From contig OX438741.1 of the NCBI GenBank assembly GCA_949316235.1, forward strand, positions 24,022,324 to 24,086,323: a stretch of DNA of 64,000 nucleotides, read 5' to 3'. Below the pieces are notes generated by a model. The model ran no database searches, was not told the origin of the DNA, and saw nothing but the letters and a program-made list of their open reading frames with translations. A program made the position numbers and the translations under genes. This DNA comes from Oegoconia quadripuncta (lineage: Eukaryota > Arthropoda > Insecta > Lepidoptera > Autostichidae). Below are positions 11,666 to 24,725 of the stretch, piece by piece; within the stretch, counting starts at the first letter, position 1, and every line of letters begins with the position of its first letter.

Positions 11666-13552
11666 AAAATAAAATAAATGCTTCTTGTGAGTAGGTTAAG
11701 AAATGTGTGATATCAACTTTTCCTTTTATTTACCTTTTGTTTGGATTAATTACCTACCCACAAAATGATGCGACTGATTTTTATATGCGGATAGACACAT
11801 TAAAAGTTTCCAAATTGAAAGTTACGTTATATTTCGTACAAATAACAATTTCACAACAACAACAGCGACTAGAACAACAACTATTAAACTTTGAGAGCCA
11901 AGCCAAAGCAATCGGCTTGACTTGAAAATCGAAAACATTACCAGAAACAGAAAACTTTCTCGGGAATCATTTCTTGACGACTTTAACCGTGCCTAATGAA
12001 GTCTCTTAAAATACACAACATTATATTATTCTGGCTGAGCACAACGTCAAAATGAAACCTGTAGGTAGCAGAATCAAAGGAGGGGTGGACGCATTAATTC
12101 CTCGGTCAGTGAAACTTTGTAATAAATAATAATAACATATTAAATAAAAATCTTAAATTTAAATCTAAATCTAGGTACGAGTAGGTAGGTAGGTGGGTTT
12201 AGATCGTAGTGCATCGCACTAGTGCTGCCCCAGCCGCCTCTGTGTGTGGGTGAGTGTGTACCTAACCTACCTAATGTGAGTGTGTTGGGTCGAAACGTGG
12301 TGTGCACCTAGCCCTTCGACAGAGTCTTGGGATCAGATAAATATTTAACAAATATAGATTACGCATAATTCAAAAGTATATTTATCGACCATTGGATTAT
12401 ACCTGTCCATCGTGTGACCTGTATACCTACCTACCACATCCACAGATCACACTGCAAAGTTTTACTTACGGAGGAATTACTGTCAAGGTCGCCATAAAAT
12501 CTTTGTTGGTCTCTCGCCCGCACAGTTCAGTAACCCCGCGTTCGTTCCTTGTTTGTATTAAAACTGTGTCGTACATAAAGTCTTTTAAATTCCTTTTTGT
12601 TTAATTTTGTTTTTACCCAAGAAGTTACAAATTATTTTTTTAAATATTTGTTCCTGTAAACTAGAGTCGATCCTGAATCACCCCTTTTTGCCTGACTTTT
12701 TTAACACACTGTAAAGGTATAGGCTACATGTTTTGTCATAAATGAATTATGTAGCATTTGTACCTACCTAGTACAATGTTGGAATTACAAGGTTGGTCTC
12801 GCACCGAGCTTGAATTTCGAATTAAGTTTTTTCTTCACTTTATTGCCAAAATACACATGAACAAGGTTTCCTTATCGTGATTCAAATATACATATTTTTA
12901 ACCTATGACGAAATACGACGGGTGTTATGAGTTTGACGGTATTGTGTGGCCAGCCTTTGTCCGGATGTATCTCACTAATGCGTGATCCGATTTGAGTTCC
13001 TTTTTTTTATAATACAGACTATACGAGGGGAAACGCTTTTAGCCAATGAAAAGCGAAGATATTTAATTTTTAACATAGTTGGTTTGATTTATCTAGATAG
13101 TAATAATTTGTTTTCTCGGGGGTTATCTAAATTTTAAATTTTCAAATTCTTTATTTACTCTATACGGCAGCTCTGCATATTGCGATGCAGTTTTATAAAA
13201 CTGTGGGCGTTGCGCGTGACTGGAAAATAAATAGTGTCTGGAAAAGATTGACTTTGAGGAGACTAGAGAGATGTTTTACTCTCGCATGAGAAACTTTACC
13301 CGTTTTTGACTATAGCTCCCCGACAGAAAGTACCTAAGTAAATTTAGGTACCTACTTACTAGGTAACTTAAAGTAATCAATAAATATACATTCTTTAGAG
13401 TTCGTTCGTATTACAGAATATGAAAGTGGTATATAAACATATTTATTTCTTGGCAGTACTTCCACCTCGATCCGAATTTTAACATTATCTTTTTAAATTT
13501 ACAGTTCAATATTATATTTTTTTGGCCGTAAGTGGTCCGTGATTTTATAATA
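11666..13552. other. Spacer, 1.9 kb
   Basis: No gene or known repeat is recognised. Repeated tacctac/gtaggta words near 12180, 12430 and 13330 are short simple-sequence tracts. Confidence 0.4.
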
Positions 13553-13660
13553 ATACTAGCTTTCTGCCCGCGGCTTCCCCTGCGTGCGATAAGTTTGTGT
13601 GTGCGTGGATAATGTTTAATTTGTTTACAGGATATGTTCTACCTATATACCAAATTTCAA
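13553..13660 (+). repeat. Dispersed repeat R, 5' part
   Basis: Starts actagctttctgcccgcggc and breaks off at the SINE E head at 13672. Confidence 0.65.
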
Positions 13661-13671
13661 CTCGTATTAAA

Positions 13672-13728
13672 GTGCCACTAGTGGTCACCCATCCAAGGAC
13701 TGACCGCGCCAGACATTGCTTACCGTTT
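13672..13728 (-). repeat. SINE family E head fragment
   Basis: gtggtcacccatccaaggac followed by tgaccgcgccagacattgc is the reverse complement of the 5S rRNA-like head seen at 6412 and 26855. Confidence 0.7.
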
Positions 13729-13736
13729 ATATACGG

Positions 13737-13905
13737 CTAGCTTTTCGCCCGCGGCTTCGCCTGCATGTGTTTGTTTTTGCGAGAATTACTTTATCGTAAT
13801 ACAAAATATCCTATGTTCTACCTAACCAAATCTTTTCATCCATTTCACCGTGATTGTGAAACAAACAAATAAACAAACAAATATCCAAACTTTAATTTGT
13901 TAATA
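13737..13905 (+). repeat. Dispersed repeat R
   Basis: From ctagcttttcgcccgcggc to the aaacaaacaaatatccaaac end block. The middle is shortened compared with 2643-2890. Confidence 0.7.
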
Positions 13906-13911
13906 TTACGT

Positions 13912-14236
13912 GGTTCAATGTAAACAACAAGGTTTACGAATCGGACGTCGCGGGTTCGATCCCCAGCGAGGTACATAATATTTAGGACTCGGTTTGGTTG
14001 GTGATAGCATTTTAAATGTCTGTCTGGTTAGCTACCACCTTCTTATCTGGTAAGTCTGCCGCCAAAATAGCAATGTTAATAGTATTCTTGTGTTCCGGTT
14101 GTCAGAGATAAGATACTCAGTCCTCCAAATAAGATGGGGTTTACGGGTCAGTACGCTTCCACCTTCGACCTCATCTTCACTTAACATCAGGTGTGTATAT
14201 AGGCCAAGTGCTAACCCGTTGTAAATATAAAAAATA
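13912..14236 (+). repeat. SINE family A, near full length
   Basis: The tRNA-like head has an A-box-like tggttcaatgtaaac and B-box ggttcgatccc. The body follows in the order tcggtttggttggtg, ctgccgcca, gtcagtacgcttccaccttc, cttcacttaacatcaggtg and the 3' end aacccgttgt. Transcription by RNA polymerase III is inferred from the internal boxes. Confidence 0.85.
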
Positions 14237-14435
14237 AACACCTACGACTCGGGAATAAATGTTGGTATCCATCACGCAAATGATTAACTCTAGAATTGCC
14301 TAAATTTTTTATTCTAATTTCATTTGGCCTAACATGATTGGCCTAAATTTATTATGCACAGTTATTATTTCGCCTAACTGATGATTTAGCATTGGCCTAA
14401 AATTATAAAGCCCTGCTTGCAACCACTAATATTTA

Positions 14436-14897
14436 ATGTCCGAAAAACTATTGACAGACATGTCATTTAAGGGGCAATGTATACGCTTTTATAACAAGGT
14501 TCCAGTGGACATTCAAAATTTACCTTTAAATAAGTTCAAAACCATCATAAAACAGACATTATTTACCAAAGGCTATTATAAAATTTCTGACTATCTGGAT
14601 GATAAGCAAGCATCTATGTCCATGCTTACTTATCATCCAGATAGTCAGAAATTTTATAATAGCCTTTGGTAAATTTTATAATAGCTCGGCGAAATTCAGT
14701 CTAATAATACAATATAGTATAATTGTACCCCAAGCTTATTTAAAAGAGCAACCCTTGAGTTTTTTGCTCGTTCTTCTCTGGGGAATTTGTGAATGAACAA
14801 TAATGTTAATAACTTTAATAATAAGATAAAAAACGTGACGTTTTCAAGTGAATTTTTATTCTACGAAATAAATATTTGTTTTTGATTTGATTTGATT
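14436..14897 (+). pseudogene. LINE family F: ORF2 C-terminus and 3' tail, with fold-back
   Basis: The frame from 14436 encodes RFYNKVPVDIQNLPLNKFK, then IIKQTLFTKGYYKISDYLDD, a typical end of a LINE reverse transcriptase protein. Related stretches are at 19340 and 38575. The coding sequence runs into the fold-back at 14562-14673. The 3' tail (14735-14897) has gagcaacccttgagt, cgttcttctctggggaa and ends in (tttgatt)n. Confidence 0.7.
14562..14673. repeat. Fold-back palindrome, 52-bp arms
   Basis: Arms 14562-14613 and 14622-14673 are reverse complements with one mismatch, around an 8-base loop (ctatgtcc). The left arm is LINE coding sequence, so the right arm is an inverted copy of it. Confidence 0.9.
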
Positions 14898-15371
14898 ATC
14901 TGTCGGTATAATGATAACAACGCCGCAGTATTTTTTTTACCCTATCTTTGATATTACGCTGTTAGCCTTTTTTTGCTCATATTTTATTTCATCACACATA
15001 CATACTAAAGGCAGAAAGGCTATTCCAATCGCTCGTCATTAATAGCCTTATAAAAGTACACATACACAACCGTTCTTATTTCCAGTGCTCGATTTACGTC
15101 GTTTTTCATGGAAAGGTTCACCAGATCGCCAGCCTAGACAAAAAAGTTGGCAAGCAGAGATTTTGTGGGTACCAATAATGACGTTGCTGAAATAGAATAA
15201 GGTAACTAAACCTGGAAGTAGTAATTACGAACCAAAATATAAATTTTATGAAGTACTACGAAGTGAATACAGCGCTTACATATAAACAAACCGTTTTTTC
15301 TATTTACTTCCCCCTTTGCTTAACTTTATTTAACATGTCCCGAATTCTGTCTGTTATCAAGTCTTATAAAT
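14898..15371. other. Spacer
   Basis: Nothing recognised. Confidence 0.4.
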
Positions 15372-15545
15372 TAAATTTAACTCATCAATCACAAATCAAA
15401 AATGCTTTATTTTGTAGGTACACAGGGTACACTTGAAATAGTCAGATTTTACATTTTTAAAGCTACTGCATGTTCAAAAGGCAATTTTCCCCTGAGAAGC
15501 ACAAGCAAGAAACTCGAGAGGTTGCTCTTTTTTAAAAAGAGTGTT
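15372..15545 (-). repeat. LINE family F-like 3' tail, reverse orientation
   Basis: On the minus strand it reads aaagagcaacctctcgagtt, cttgtgcttctcagggga and ends with cctgtgtacctacaaaataa; the same order is on the plus strand at 19660-19815. Confidence 0.75.
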
Positions 15546-15754
15546 TAACTCACCTAAAAATTTGCATACACATGTACGTCAGTTGACAAAGCAATATTAG
15601 GATACCATTAACCTGATCAAGATGGAATCGAGGCGGAATGGGCATAGGAACTCTATACCTAATGATACAATGCAACCATAATGCACTCAATGTATATGGC
15701 TCGTTTGATTGGTCTTGACAAGCCTGATTGTCATTGGTATCCAGATTCTGATGA

Positions 15755-16087
15755 TTTTTTTTTATTTATCCACAACGGGTTAGCACTTGACATCAATCAC
15801 ACCTGATGTTAAGTGAAGATAAGGCATAAGGTGGTAGCGTACTGACCCGGAAACCCCATCTTATTTGGGGGACTGGCTATCTTATCTCTGACAACCGGAA
15901 CACAACAATGCTATTAACATTGCTGTTTGGCGGCAGATTTAGATAAGATGGTGGTAGCTAGCCAGGCGGACATTTAATAAGCTCTACCACCAACCAAACC
16001 GAGTACTAAATATGTACCCCGCTGGGGATTGAACCCGCGACCTACGAAACGTAAACCCAATGTTGTTTATATTCAGCCACGGAGCCG
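15755..16087 (-). repeat. SINE family A, near full length
   Basis: Minus-strand copy: poly(T) and cacaacgggttagcacttga at the left, B-box complement gggattgaacccgcgacct and head complement at the right. Confidence 0.85.
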
Positions 16088-16984
16088 GAACGTGGCCACG
16101 AGAATTCAGCAACGAGCGTAAAACTTTCGAATTCGTGTTTATATTACTGATCTACGTGAGTACTAGAAAAATATGTGATGATCAGGGTCCAATGATTTCA
16201 TTCCATATTGTCCATATGGAATTTATTTCATGTTCGATTCGTAATTTTTTCGAATGCCAAATGAATATATACCAAAAAATTTAGTTTCAGGGAAGAAAGC
16301 TTAGAGTTGCGAAGATAATAAACTGCCGTTTTGTTGACGGGAGCCGCTATAAAACATGTTAATGGTGGAATCTGTTGAGCAAAATCTCATAGATTATAGC
16401 ATAAATATACCGGTTTCCAAAATTAAAATGATGTATCTCATCTACTGCGTGTCTATTCATAGTCTGCATTTTATAATCTGTTGAAATAAAATATGGCATG
16501 ATCGATCTTTCGACAAGTATTAATTTTATAAATTAATTTTATGCAGTGATGATTTGCCGTTTAAATCTCCTTCAGAATAACTAATTACATTAATAACTTC
16601 GTTTATCTTCATCATCATTATCATCATAATCAGTCACAGGACATCCACTGCTAAAATAGGCCTCCGCTGATTATCAGAGCGATCACGATTTCGTTTACAC
16701 ACTTTCGAATATTCTAAACACACTCTTTCACTTTCCAAGATACTTTTTAGATAAAACCTTTTTTGCATTAGAAATAGGAAATTTGACTATAAATAGCATA
16801 TTTGTTTTTCAATCGAAACATATTCATGAAACTTATAAACCGCAGGCGAGGTATAACTAACATTAAATAGAACATCTAATATATAGAGAAAAATGTAAAA
16901 TGTAGGAGATATTAATGTCTTAGATAATAGTTGAGATCACTAGTTCCACATTATTAATTTTGAATGTCAATTTGTGGTATTTAA
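16088..16984. other. Spacer with a small repeat fragment at 16611-16690
   Basis: At 16611-16690 the string catcatcattatcatc...acaggacatccactgct...aggcctcc matches a repeat also seen at 41978-42060 and, in part, at 57431-57480. The rest is unrecognised. Confidence 0.45.
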
Positions 16985-18270
16985 TAATTTTATTACCATT
17001 ACGATGGACCATTACCAATTTACTCACATGTTTACAACAGTAAACTCAGCAACTATTTATGCTAGAAATCCAATATATTTTGCTTGGATTTTGAACCTGT
17101 CTTCGATACATTTACATTTAAAAAGGCTGCTGGAGAAGTTGGCACTTTATAGCATTCGAGGCAAGGTACTAGATTGGTTTCGAAATTACCTCATTAATAG
17201 AAGGTTTCTGACAAATGTCCTTAGTGGCGTTCCCAAAAGGTTAGTGCTCGCTCCGATCCTGTGCAGCTACCATGAGTTCACTCAAACTATTCTCTATCTA
17301 TCAATCTATCAAAGTAAACTATCGTTCTATCACTGTCACTCGCATTGCCAACGAACAGCTTTGATAGATTTCGATAACCTGAATCATCCGCGTGAATTTA
17401 TGGTAGACACACTGTTCGGGCTATTTATTAATGATCTTCAGATTATCTTCAGGATCGTCAGAATCCTGCTTCTTTGCGGATGACATCAGGTATGAAGTAC
17501 TTTCATTATTCAGCGATGGAACATTGGCGAACGATTTGGATAGTATAGAGGACTGGACGATTGGATTGGGTCATTAAGTTCCATCCATCGAAGCGTACTG
17601 AACTGCACACCAATCGCAACAATTCCAAGATTCAGTATAAGATGGAGGACAAATTTCTTTCTTCAATTAAATGTCAGGAGGATCTTGGTGTACTGATTCG
17701 AAGTATTTTATTTCATGCGGTAATGGAAAACTGTAGTACTACTCATTCACAAGGTTGACTACGACAGGAAATGTGGCGATCACTTAGTTCTTCAATCATT
17801 ACGAAAATCCTTTCCTTCTTTTGCATAAATGAAACAACTTAAAATTAAATCCTTCTTGAGGTCACTGCTTGATTATACCTTTCACATAAGTATGGAATCC
17901 CTACTTCTGCAAGGACACTGATTTTCTGGAAACGGTTCAAACAAAAGCTACAAACATACCATTGTGCCTCCGGAAAAACTCATAGGAACAAGACTCCAAT
18001 CGTTAAGCTTGCCGGACGCTGGGAAATTGTCGCACAAGAGATTTAATAGAGACGTACAACGCTAGTCCCTCAGAAACAACCATACTAACATGCCGGATAT
18101 CTTCAATCTCAATCACATCCATCAAGGCCGAGATGATCAATAACAAAGTTACGAGCAAATATTATGGAACCACCTTCCTCAAGAAGTTATTTTTGCCCTC
18201 ACCGTGGACAGTTTTGAAAATAGAATTGACAAGTTGTTAGACAATACAGTCTGACATGATCAAAACTCTT
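16985..18270 (+). pseudogene. LINE reverse transcriptase, decayed
   Basis: Segments of a non-LTR reverse transcriptase follow in the right order but in different frames. GKVLDWFRNYLINRRF lies at about 17155-17205, then a GVP(q)-(s)VLAPIL-like block (17225-17260), LFINDLQI (about 17420) and FFADDI, the catalytic block, at about 17472-17490. W..KFHPSK and DLGVLI-like blocks follow (17560-17700). Towards the end LWNHLPQEV and FENRIDKLL-like blocks (18160-18240) mark the C-terminus. At least four frame changes and many stops make it non-functional. The clade is unclear. Confidence 0.75.
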
Positions 18271-19339
18271 AATCCAAAACTGACTTTATAAAATGATAAA
18301 TACAAATCAATCATAATAGTAATAATATTCATATTAATAAAATCATTTGGAGAGAATTATCGGCTCGTTTTTCACGCAGTCTTATAGTAAGCGCTATAAA
18401 ATTAGTTTAAAATTACAAGTACAAGTTCACTATAGCATCTTTTTAGCAATTTAACAAAATTACAACTATTATTTAAATTAGGATAGTACGTGTGGCAATT
18501 TTAATAGTTTCCTTTGTTGTTTTAGGACGAAGTGATCTTACTAGATTTTGAAAGCGACACGACGACAAAGCATTCCAAGACGTCTCATACACTTCTGACG
18601 TCATTTTGAAGGCCAAAACTTTTACACCAGCATCCTAATATGAGAGTACTTTGCGTGTACTCTTCAATTTAGAGTGCTACTCGGGCTGCCTCATTTTTGT
18701 GGTGCGTCTGCTCTGGCATGTTTAAATGTTAGAGTCCACGACTTCTTTGTGTTGAAGCGGAACAAGTCGGCGTCTATAGCGCGAAGGACGAGGCAGAGTC
18801 CGAACAGAATCTTAAATATGAGATCAAAGAGACTGTACTCAAATCTGGGACGTGGTGAACCTGCTATTTAAACTGTAGTTCTAAAGTACTGCTAATAATA
18901 ATATGGACTATTGCTGTCTGAAAATAAAGACATAATATTTCTTTTGCAGCTGGCGCGATGTCGAAAAGACGCTCATTTGTTGGGACGTAAAGGAATTAGG
19001 TATATCGGGGTATATACTGGCGTAGACCAATTGACGGGTCACAGCGGCATTGGTGCGGAGAAAATTATACGGTGGTTAAGTCTCCTAGCTAGTCTAATGA
19101 GGATAAAGCAATGGTAATGGGGAATTAGGGACAGATTGGCAAAGGCTTAATCCAGCCGTAAACTTGTGGTTTGTTGACATTATGGCTCTTAATTTACATA
19201 GGTTCTAATATTGAAATTGGAATTTATTTAATTTTATGCTTTTCGTTGCACCAAAATTGCCACGTAACCACCCATACAAACATAATTTTGTTGGCTGTTT
19301 CGCTTAGTGTGAATAACTCTTGGAGATAAGTAGACACAT
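18271..19339. other. Spacer
   Basis: No gene or repeat recognised. Confidence 0.4.
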
Positions 19340-19815
19340 TTTTCAATAAGGTTCTTAGATATACAAAATCTTCCTTTCAATAAATTTAAAGATACTATAA
19401 CATAGAAACTTATTAAGAAAACATATTGTAAAATATCAGACTATTTAGATGATAAACATTCTTCGATATAACCAGCTCGTTTGCATGCCAGGTATTTCAC
19501 AATTAATAATGAAATGTAAAAAAACTATTTTTATTTTTTTATTTTTTTTATTTTAAGAACACAAACAGTCAAAGCATAATTCAAGAAACATATTGGTAAA
19601 ATAATAAATATTTGACAAACAGTGTCCACAGATAGAATTTTTCAGAATATATATAATATGAAAACCGGTTTTTAAAAAGAGCGACCCCTCGAGTATCTTG
19701 CTTGCTCTTCTCAGGGGAAAATTGCATTTTGAACAAGCAGTAGCTTACTAAAATGTAAAATTGACTATTTTAAGTGTACCCTGTGTACCTACAAAATAAA
19801 GCATTTTTTACTTTG
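19340..19815 (+). pseudogene. LINE family F C-terminus and 3' tail
   Basis: 19340-19470 matches 14500-14610 (cttcctttcaataaatttaa ... tcagactatttagatgataa). The 3' tail at 19660-19815 carries aaaaagagcgacccctcgagt, gctcttctcagggg and cctgtgtacctacaaaataa. Confidence 0.65.
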
Positions 19816-20710
19816 AGTTAGACGAATTTAGTACATAGATATTGCGCTGCACTTTTGAAGCTCTGTTTTGCGATACGACCTTTGAATATGTAATAATCAC
19901 ACCACAACCAGTCAAATGACACCTCGTTATCTAAACTTTTAGTTTGAAATGCAACGGTCGTCACTTCGAAATCTTTAGAGCAGTTTTTGTGTCATGTGGT
20001 CAACCAATTTATGTAGTGGTTTAAAAATTTGGCATCAAACACAAAACGCAAACCCGTAAAATATGTATGACATCACTATACAAATTTTTCAGTAAATGTT
20101 ATACTTAAGTTTCAGTGGCAAAGAGTGAATACCTAAATGCGTGGGAGAACCCCGACCAATAGAGTTATTGTTGGGACTGGCTACCTAAATAAATATTTTC
20201 TAATTCTATCGTGACGTCCGTTTGTTCCTCCATCCGTATATCACATCAAAATTAAGCTATAGTTCATCTTTTTTTCTGTATTATAAGTTCGGAAGCGGCT
20301 TGCATAGCGCCATTCTTCGAGTAATATAAAAGCGAGCCAATACTCGAAATATGGCGCTTTGCAATACACTCTCCGCAGATTAGAATAGAAATCATAAAAG
20401 GATCACGAGCTACAGGATAGACAGGCAATGGACATCAGCGGCTTTGGTGCTCGCATAAAATCTGTGTTTGTCAACAACAGCCAACGATTAGGGCAAATTC
20501 TTCCATGGGGAGCGATGAAAATCACGCCATCCTATAAAACTGTTGATGAGCAATTAGCTATTAATGAATAGGCTGTTTTGTCGGTTTTGAAACATAAACT
20601 ACGTTTCCCAGTTCTGTGGGAGTTCTCGTAACACGAAAAAATCGATTTAGGGAATTCATGCAAAGGTATTCATGGTCGATATTTTAAAAGGGAAGCCGAC
20701 AGATTTCTTT
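19816..20710. other. Spacer
   Basis: Nothing recognised. Confidence 0.4.
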
Positions 20711-20772
20711 TGATGCACAACGGGTTAGCACTTGATCTCAATCACACCTGATGTTAAGTGAAGATGAAATCG
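20711..20772 (-). repeat. SINE family A, 3' end fragment
   Basis: tgcacaacgggttagcactt and cacacctgatgttaagtgaa are the 3' end of family A. Confidence 0.8.
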
Positions 20773-21110
20773 TGATAAATGGACACTGTTACTGTTAGGC
20801 CCAGAGATATTGGTGTGGTATATATACCACCAGGCTAAGCCTGTGTCTTGATTTGGTTGAACCCGCTCATACGCGTTTATTATTACTTCCCATTAATAAA
20901 AAATAAGCTCTTAGGTTTATAGGCATCATCTTACATATTGTATTACAAAATGTTTAATCTAAATGTCTACACCAGATTTAGTGGTACCCTATTAATGTTT
21001 ATAACAGGCAACTGCCGCACTGTAATAAACAGTTATAAATTGGTAATAACTGACACCAGTTGCGTAAGCCATAAATAAGTATATGAACTTCAGTATCTGC
21101 TTCAACAGTG
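20773..21110. other. Spacer
   Basis: Nothing recognised. Confidence 0.4.
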
Positions 21111-21420
21111 TCTAGGGATTAGGACAATATATTTTTGACCGTCTGCGTCTGAGACTGGGCCTAAGGACTAATCAACCACACACCTGTATGTGTGGTGTTG
21201 TAGTCAATAAGCTCGGTCACCGTGGGCTCTCATGTCAAAGCAGTACCGGTCGCCTCTCTCGTCATTCAAGCCTAAACGAAGTTATCCGTCGGGCTCTTAC
21301 CATCGTCAACGCATCGCCAGATTTTGAAGAGCTGACCTGCCTGTGGTTCCCAAGGCCCTATTGTCGCGCCTGCGGTTCCCATTCCATAGTCTCTACTTTA
21401 AAGAACTTCGTGGCCTCGAC
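21111..21420 (+). pseudogene. LINE-type C-terminal zinc-knuckle fragment
   Basis: The translation reads [10 protein letters not shown], then [20 protein letters not shown] and [17 protein letters not shown]. This C-G ... G-x-H/R-G-L-S-C ... GR-x-x-RH-x-x-LN block is known from retroelement-derived proteins of many invertebrates. It is a fragment with no start. Confidence 0.55.
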
Positions 21421-21438
21421 CCAGGAATGCGCATTATA

Positions 21439-21814
21439 TTAGGTCTTTACCTATGAAATTGGACATTATTTTCTTCGTTAATCATAATGTACCAACTCCT
21501 ACGATTCTATAGCTATTTCCAAATTTGTTTTTTATTTAGAAAATAGAATATATTTTCAAGGTTTCACATGAAATATTTTTTAATGTCTAGCTAAATGACA
21601 TAATAAAAATAACTTGAACACAGCTGAGCTTGAACATAAAGCGGTTACTCTTAATACTGCCTATATTTAACTTAATGTTATCCGATAATACACACAAAGT
21701 TTAGCTAAATTTGGATTTGCCGTTCCCAAAAAAATTTCAAAAATGTTTGTATGGAGAAAACAGTCTTAATGAAATTCTTCATACAAAACGCCAGTTTCAT
21801 AGGTAAGGACCTAA
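21439..21814. mobile_element. Tc1/mariner-like MITE, 376 bp, TA target duplication
   Basis: Terminal inverted repeats of about 24 bp (left ttaggtctttacctatgaaa, right complement ttaggtccttacctatgaaa) differ at two positions. TA lies directly outside each end. There is no transposase, so it is non-autonomous. Confidence 0.85.
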
Positions 21815-22894
21815 TATATCATTTTCATCTTTCATTTTCGTTACTATTACACTAAAAATAAGGACAACGCCACAACACGATACAAAAACAAAAAAGTAGT
21901 AAATTATAGCTTAAAAATTAAATTCAGATCATACCTAAATAAAATGCACACAATGCTGTCACGGGTCACTTGGTAATCACTATCCATCGAACTTTATTAA
22001 AACGAAACCGGAACTTGGTTATAGTGGTGTTACTACTCTGTGGATCACCACAGACAAACAACAAATACCACAGACACTTTGTATCAACAAAGAGATGTAA
22101 ACTGTTAGGGAATCTTAGACGTATCCAATAGCCAATATTGCCCCCGGCTACATTTGTGACTGGAGTGAACTTTCATAAATTGTTTGATCAATTAATAACT
22201 TATTTGTTATTATTCAAAAAGTCGTGTAAATTAACAGACGGCTGATGAATGCTTATAAAGGGAAATTTTAACCATTTTCTAACAGGTATTTACTGAATTT
22301 ATTTTACTATGAAAATTATATTTAAAATTCAATCAAATTATGTTCTAACTGGCAGCTTGATCACGATTTATAACTCACTCTAAAATTGAGTTTTAATTAA
22401 AAACTTAATATTCCTATTTACACACCTAAAAGTGGTCACTAGTCTCATCTACTATCTTCCATGTGAGACGAGGCTGTGCCACAACATTGGGTTCTTATAA
22501 GACTATTGTTGATGACACACTTAAATCGCCTGTAATTTTAATCATACACAAACAATCTGGTATAAGAATTATGAAAAAAAAAACCCGAATTTTTTTTCCA
22601 AAAATTTTTTAACGAATAATTCGTTATAAGAAATTTTACTTATCTAATACGCCATTGGCAGATATAACAAAGTTACAGCCGATGTAGAAATATGTTAAAT
22701 TGCTTCAATACATTAAATACAGAGTGCAAAACTTGAATAAAAATTAGAAATAAATCCGGAAATTGTATGTCTAGGAAGTATTTTTGTGTAAAAACGGTTC
22801 ATCACATAAGAACTTTTTTAGTAGTTTTTTTACTATGTACAAGTAGCTAACACACGTTGCGACGCTGAATTCATCCCAGTTACATACGTTGTGG
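21815..22894. other. AT-rich spacer
   Basis: A possible decayed SINE E body near 22440-22520 is too weak to claim. Otherwise nothing is recognised. Confidence 0.35.
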
Positions 22895-23220
22895 AGCCAC
22901 GATCATCATCAGTCCGTAAACATCCCACTGCAGGGATATAAACCCTACCCTCATATTGCGGAGTATGGGCCATAGTCCGCCACGCTGGCCCAATGCGGGT
23001 TGGGTACTTCACATGCCTTCGATTTTTTTTAAATTTCTCAGGCATGTAGGTTTCCTCATGATTCTTTCCTTCACCGTTTAAGAGCAGTCGGATAAATGCA
23101 CATAGTAATTAAATTACATTTAAAAAGTCTAAGGTAGAAAACCTGCCAGGCTATCGAACCTAGACCTCCCAAATTGGGAGACTGTGTCTCCTGCACTGAG
23201 CCACTATACTCTCACGCATT
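22895..23220 (-). repeat. SINE family C, tRNA-like head at the right end
   Basis: On the minus strand the head reads tagtggctcagtgcaggaga, then tctcccaatttgggaggtct and the B-box aggttcgat. The left end carries catcatcatcag and a cccactgcagggat block, the usual 3' end of such lepidopteran elements. Confidence 0.65.
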
Positions 23221-23924
23221 TCTCTAACCCTGTGGTGATTATCATACATTATATTAAAGAGAGTGAGAAAGGCAAGTTCCGTGTCCCATTCTACGTTTCC
23301 ATGAGGATTCCATCTATATTTAGATATTCAGTATCTTTTTCGATTGAATAACAAACCAAATAAAGTTCATTCAATTTCCTTGACAACAGAAGTAAGAACG
23401 GCAAAAGAAAGATTTCTAACCAACAAATTATTGGAAACCAAAACCCAACAACAAACGAAACCAAAAGACGAAACGACCACCACCAACTTTTTATTAATGA
23501 AAAATCGTATTTTATTTGGCAATGACTAATGCTGGCTGATGATTTAAGAAAACGTTACTTCAGCGCGTTTTAAAATAGCATATATAGCTGGGCTTGACTG
23601 TACCTATATAACTTGAAACCACAATCAGCCGGGGTGGTATAAGCTCCATGACACGAGATAAAAGTTTAGCATCTCTCCTACTGGCATATTGCATAAATTA
23701 AATCTACTTAATAGTATATGTATAGCCTTTTGATTGGAAATCAAGAAAGAGTTTTTCGGGATTAAGGTGGTAGAATAGGGATGGGAGTTTCGTCATTTCT
23801 AAGTTTAAAATCACCGTAGCTTCAATAAATCCTTCTAATCTTAATGACACTTCTGCCAATATCTGGCATCCAATAGTAAATTATTTATATAATAATAATA
23901 ATAAATAAATATCTTTGCACGTAC
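23221..23924. other. Spacer with short AAT/AATA microsatellite
   Basis: A short aataataataataaataaat tract lies near 23888. The 61-codon frame at 23344-23529 is low-complexity (K/T/N-rich) and is not convincing as a gene. Confidence 0.4.
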
Positions 23925-24165
23925 ACACAGCGCCATCTAGTTCCACACTAAGCAACTAGGCTTGTATTATGGATACCAGACGGTTGATAAACTACACAAA
24001 CACATTTTTTTTGTAAATAAATACATAAATAAATGAAAAACATCCATAACTCGGAAACACATGTCTGTGTTCATCATACAAACATATGCCCCTGGCGGGA
24101 TTCGAACCCGCGACCTTTTGGAATATCAGTCAGAATTTTTAACCACTACAACAAACAGGTCGTGA
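23925..24165 (-). repeat. SINE family B
   Basis: The left part is cacacagcgccatctagttc and actaagcaactaggct. At the right, the B-box complement gggattcgaacccgcgacct and a tRNA-like head ending near aggtcgt. Confidence 0.8.
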
Positions 24166-24611
24166 CAAACCAATATGAGAGTGAGGTGACGAAATCCTTT
24201 CATATTACAATGACATTCCGAAATGTGACAGCAGGAAAACAGGCGCAAATTCGCGACTAAATTTCAGAAACACTTGTCTATTTATTTGTGGGTTAGTTTT
24301 ATTGATCTTCAGTAACGTGGCAATGGTGCTTGTGCACCATTTTGTGTACGCAGATCTCCCCTAACCTAAGACTCACGTATAATGAACATTTTTTGCATTT
24401 TGAAATATTTATTTAGTAAACCTATATATTTACGTTTGTATTTTTTTGCTATTTTATAGATGTTATATTTAAGTAGGTATATTTTTCTATTGATCTATGT
24501 ATGTGGGTATTTGTATGTAAATATGAAATTTATTCGCGTAGTTTGTATCTGCATCCCTATTTAATACCGCACAACCTATACCTATTTCAAATGTACTATC
24601 ATTATACCCAA
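24166..24611. other. Spacer
   Basis: Nothing recognised. Confidence 0.4.
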
Positions 24612-24725
24612 AGGTTGCCTGGAAGAGATCGCTTGTAGTGATAAGGTCGCCAAATTGGACATTCTATTCTTGCCACTTTTCTAAAACTGTATTTTCTTTT
24701 CTGTTGTGCAATAAAGTGTATATAT
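24612..24725 (+). repeat. LINE 3' tail family G, diverged
   Basis: ggttgcctggaagagatcgc ... gtgataaggtcgcc ... gttgtgcaataaagtgtata has the block order of the tails at 7976 and 11545. Confidence 0.65.

Noticed and set aside
23344..23529. Lysine/threonine-rich 61-codon frame
   Set aside because: Low complexity, no neighbours, no gene signals.
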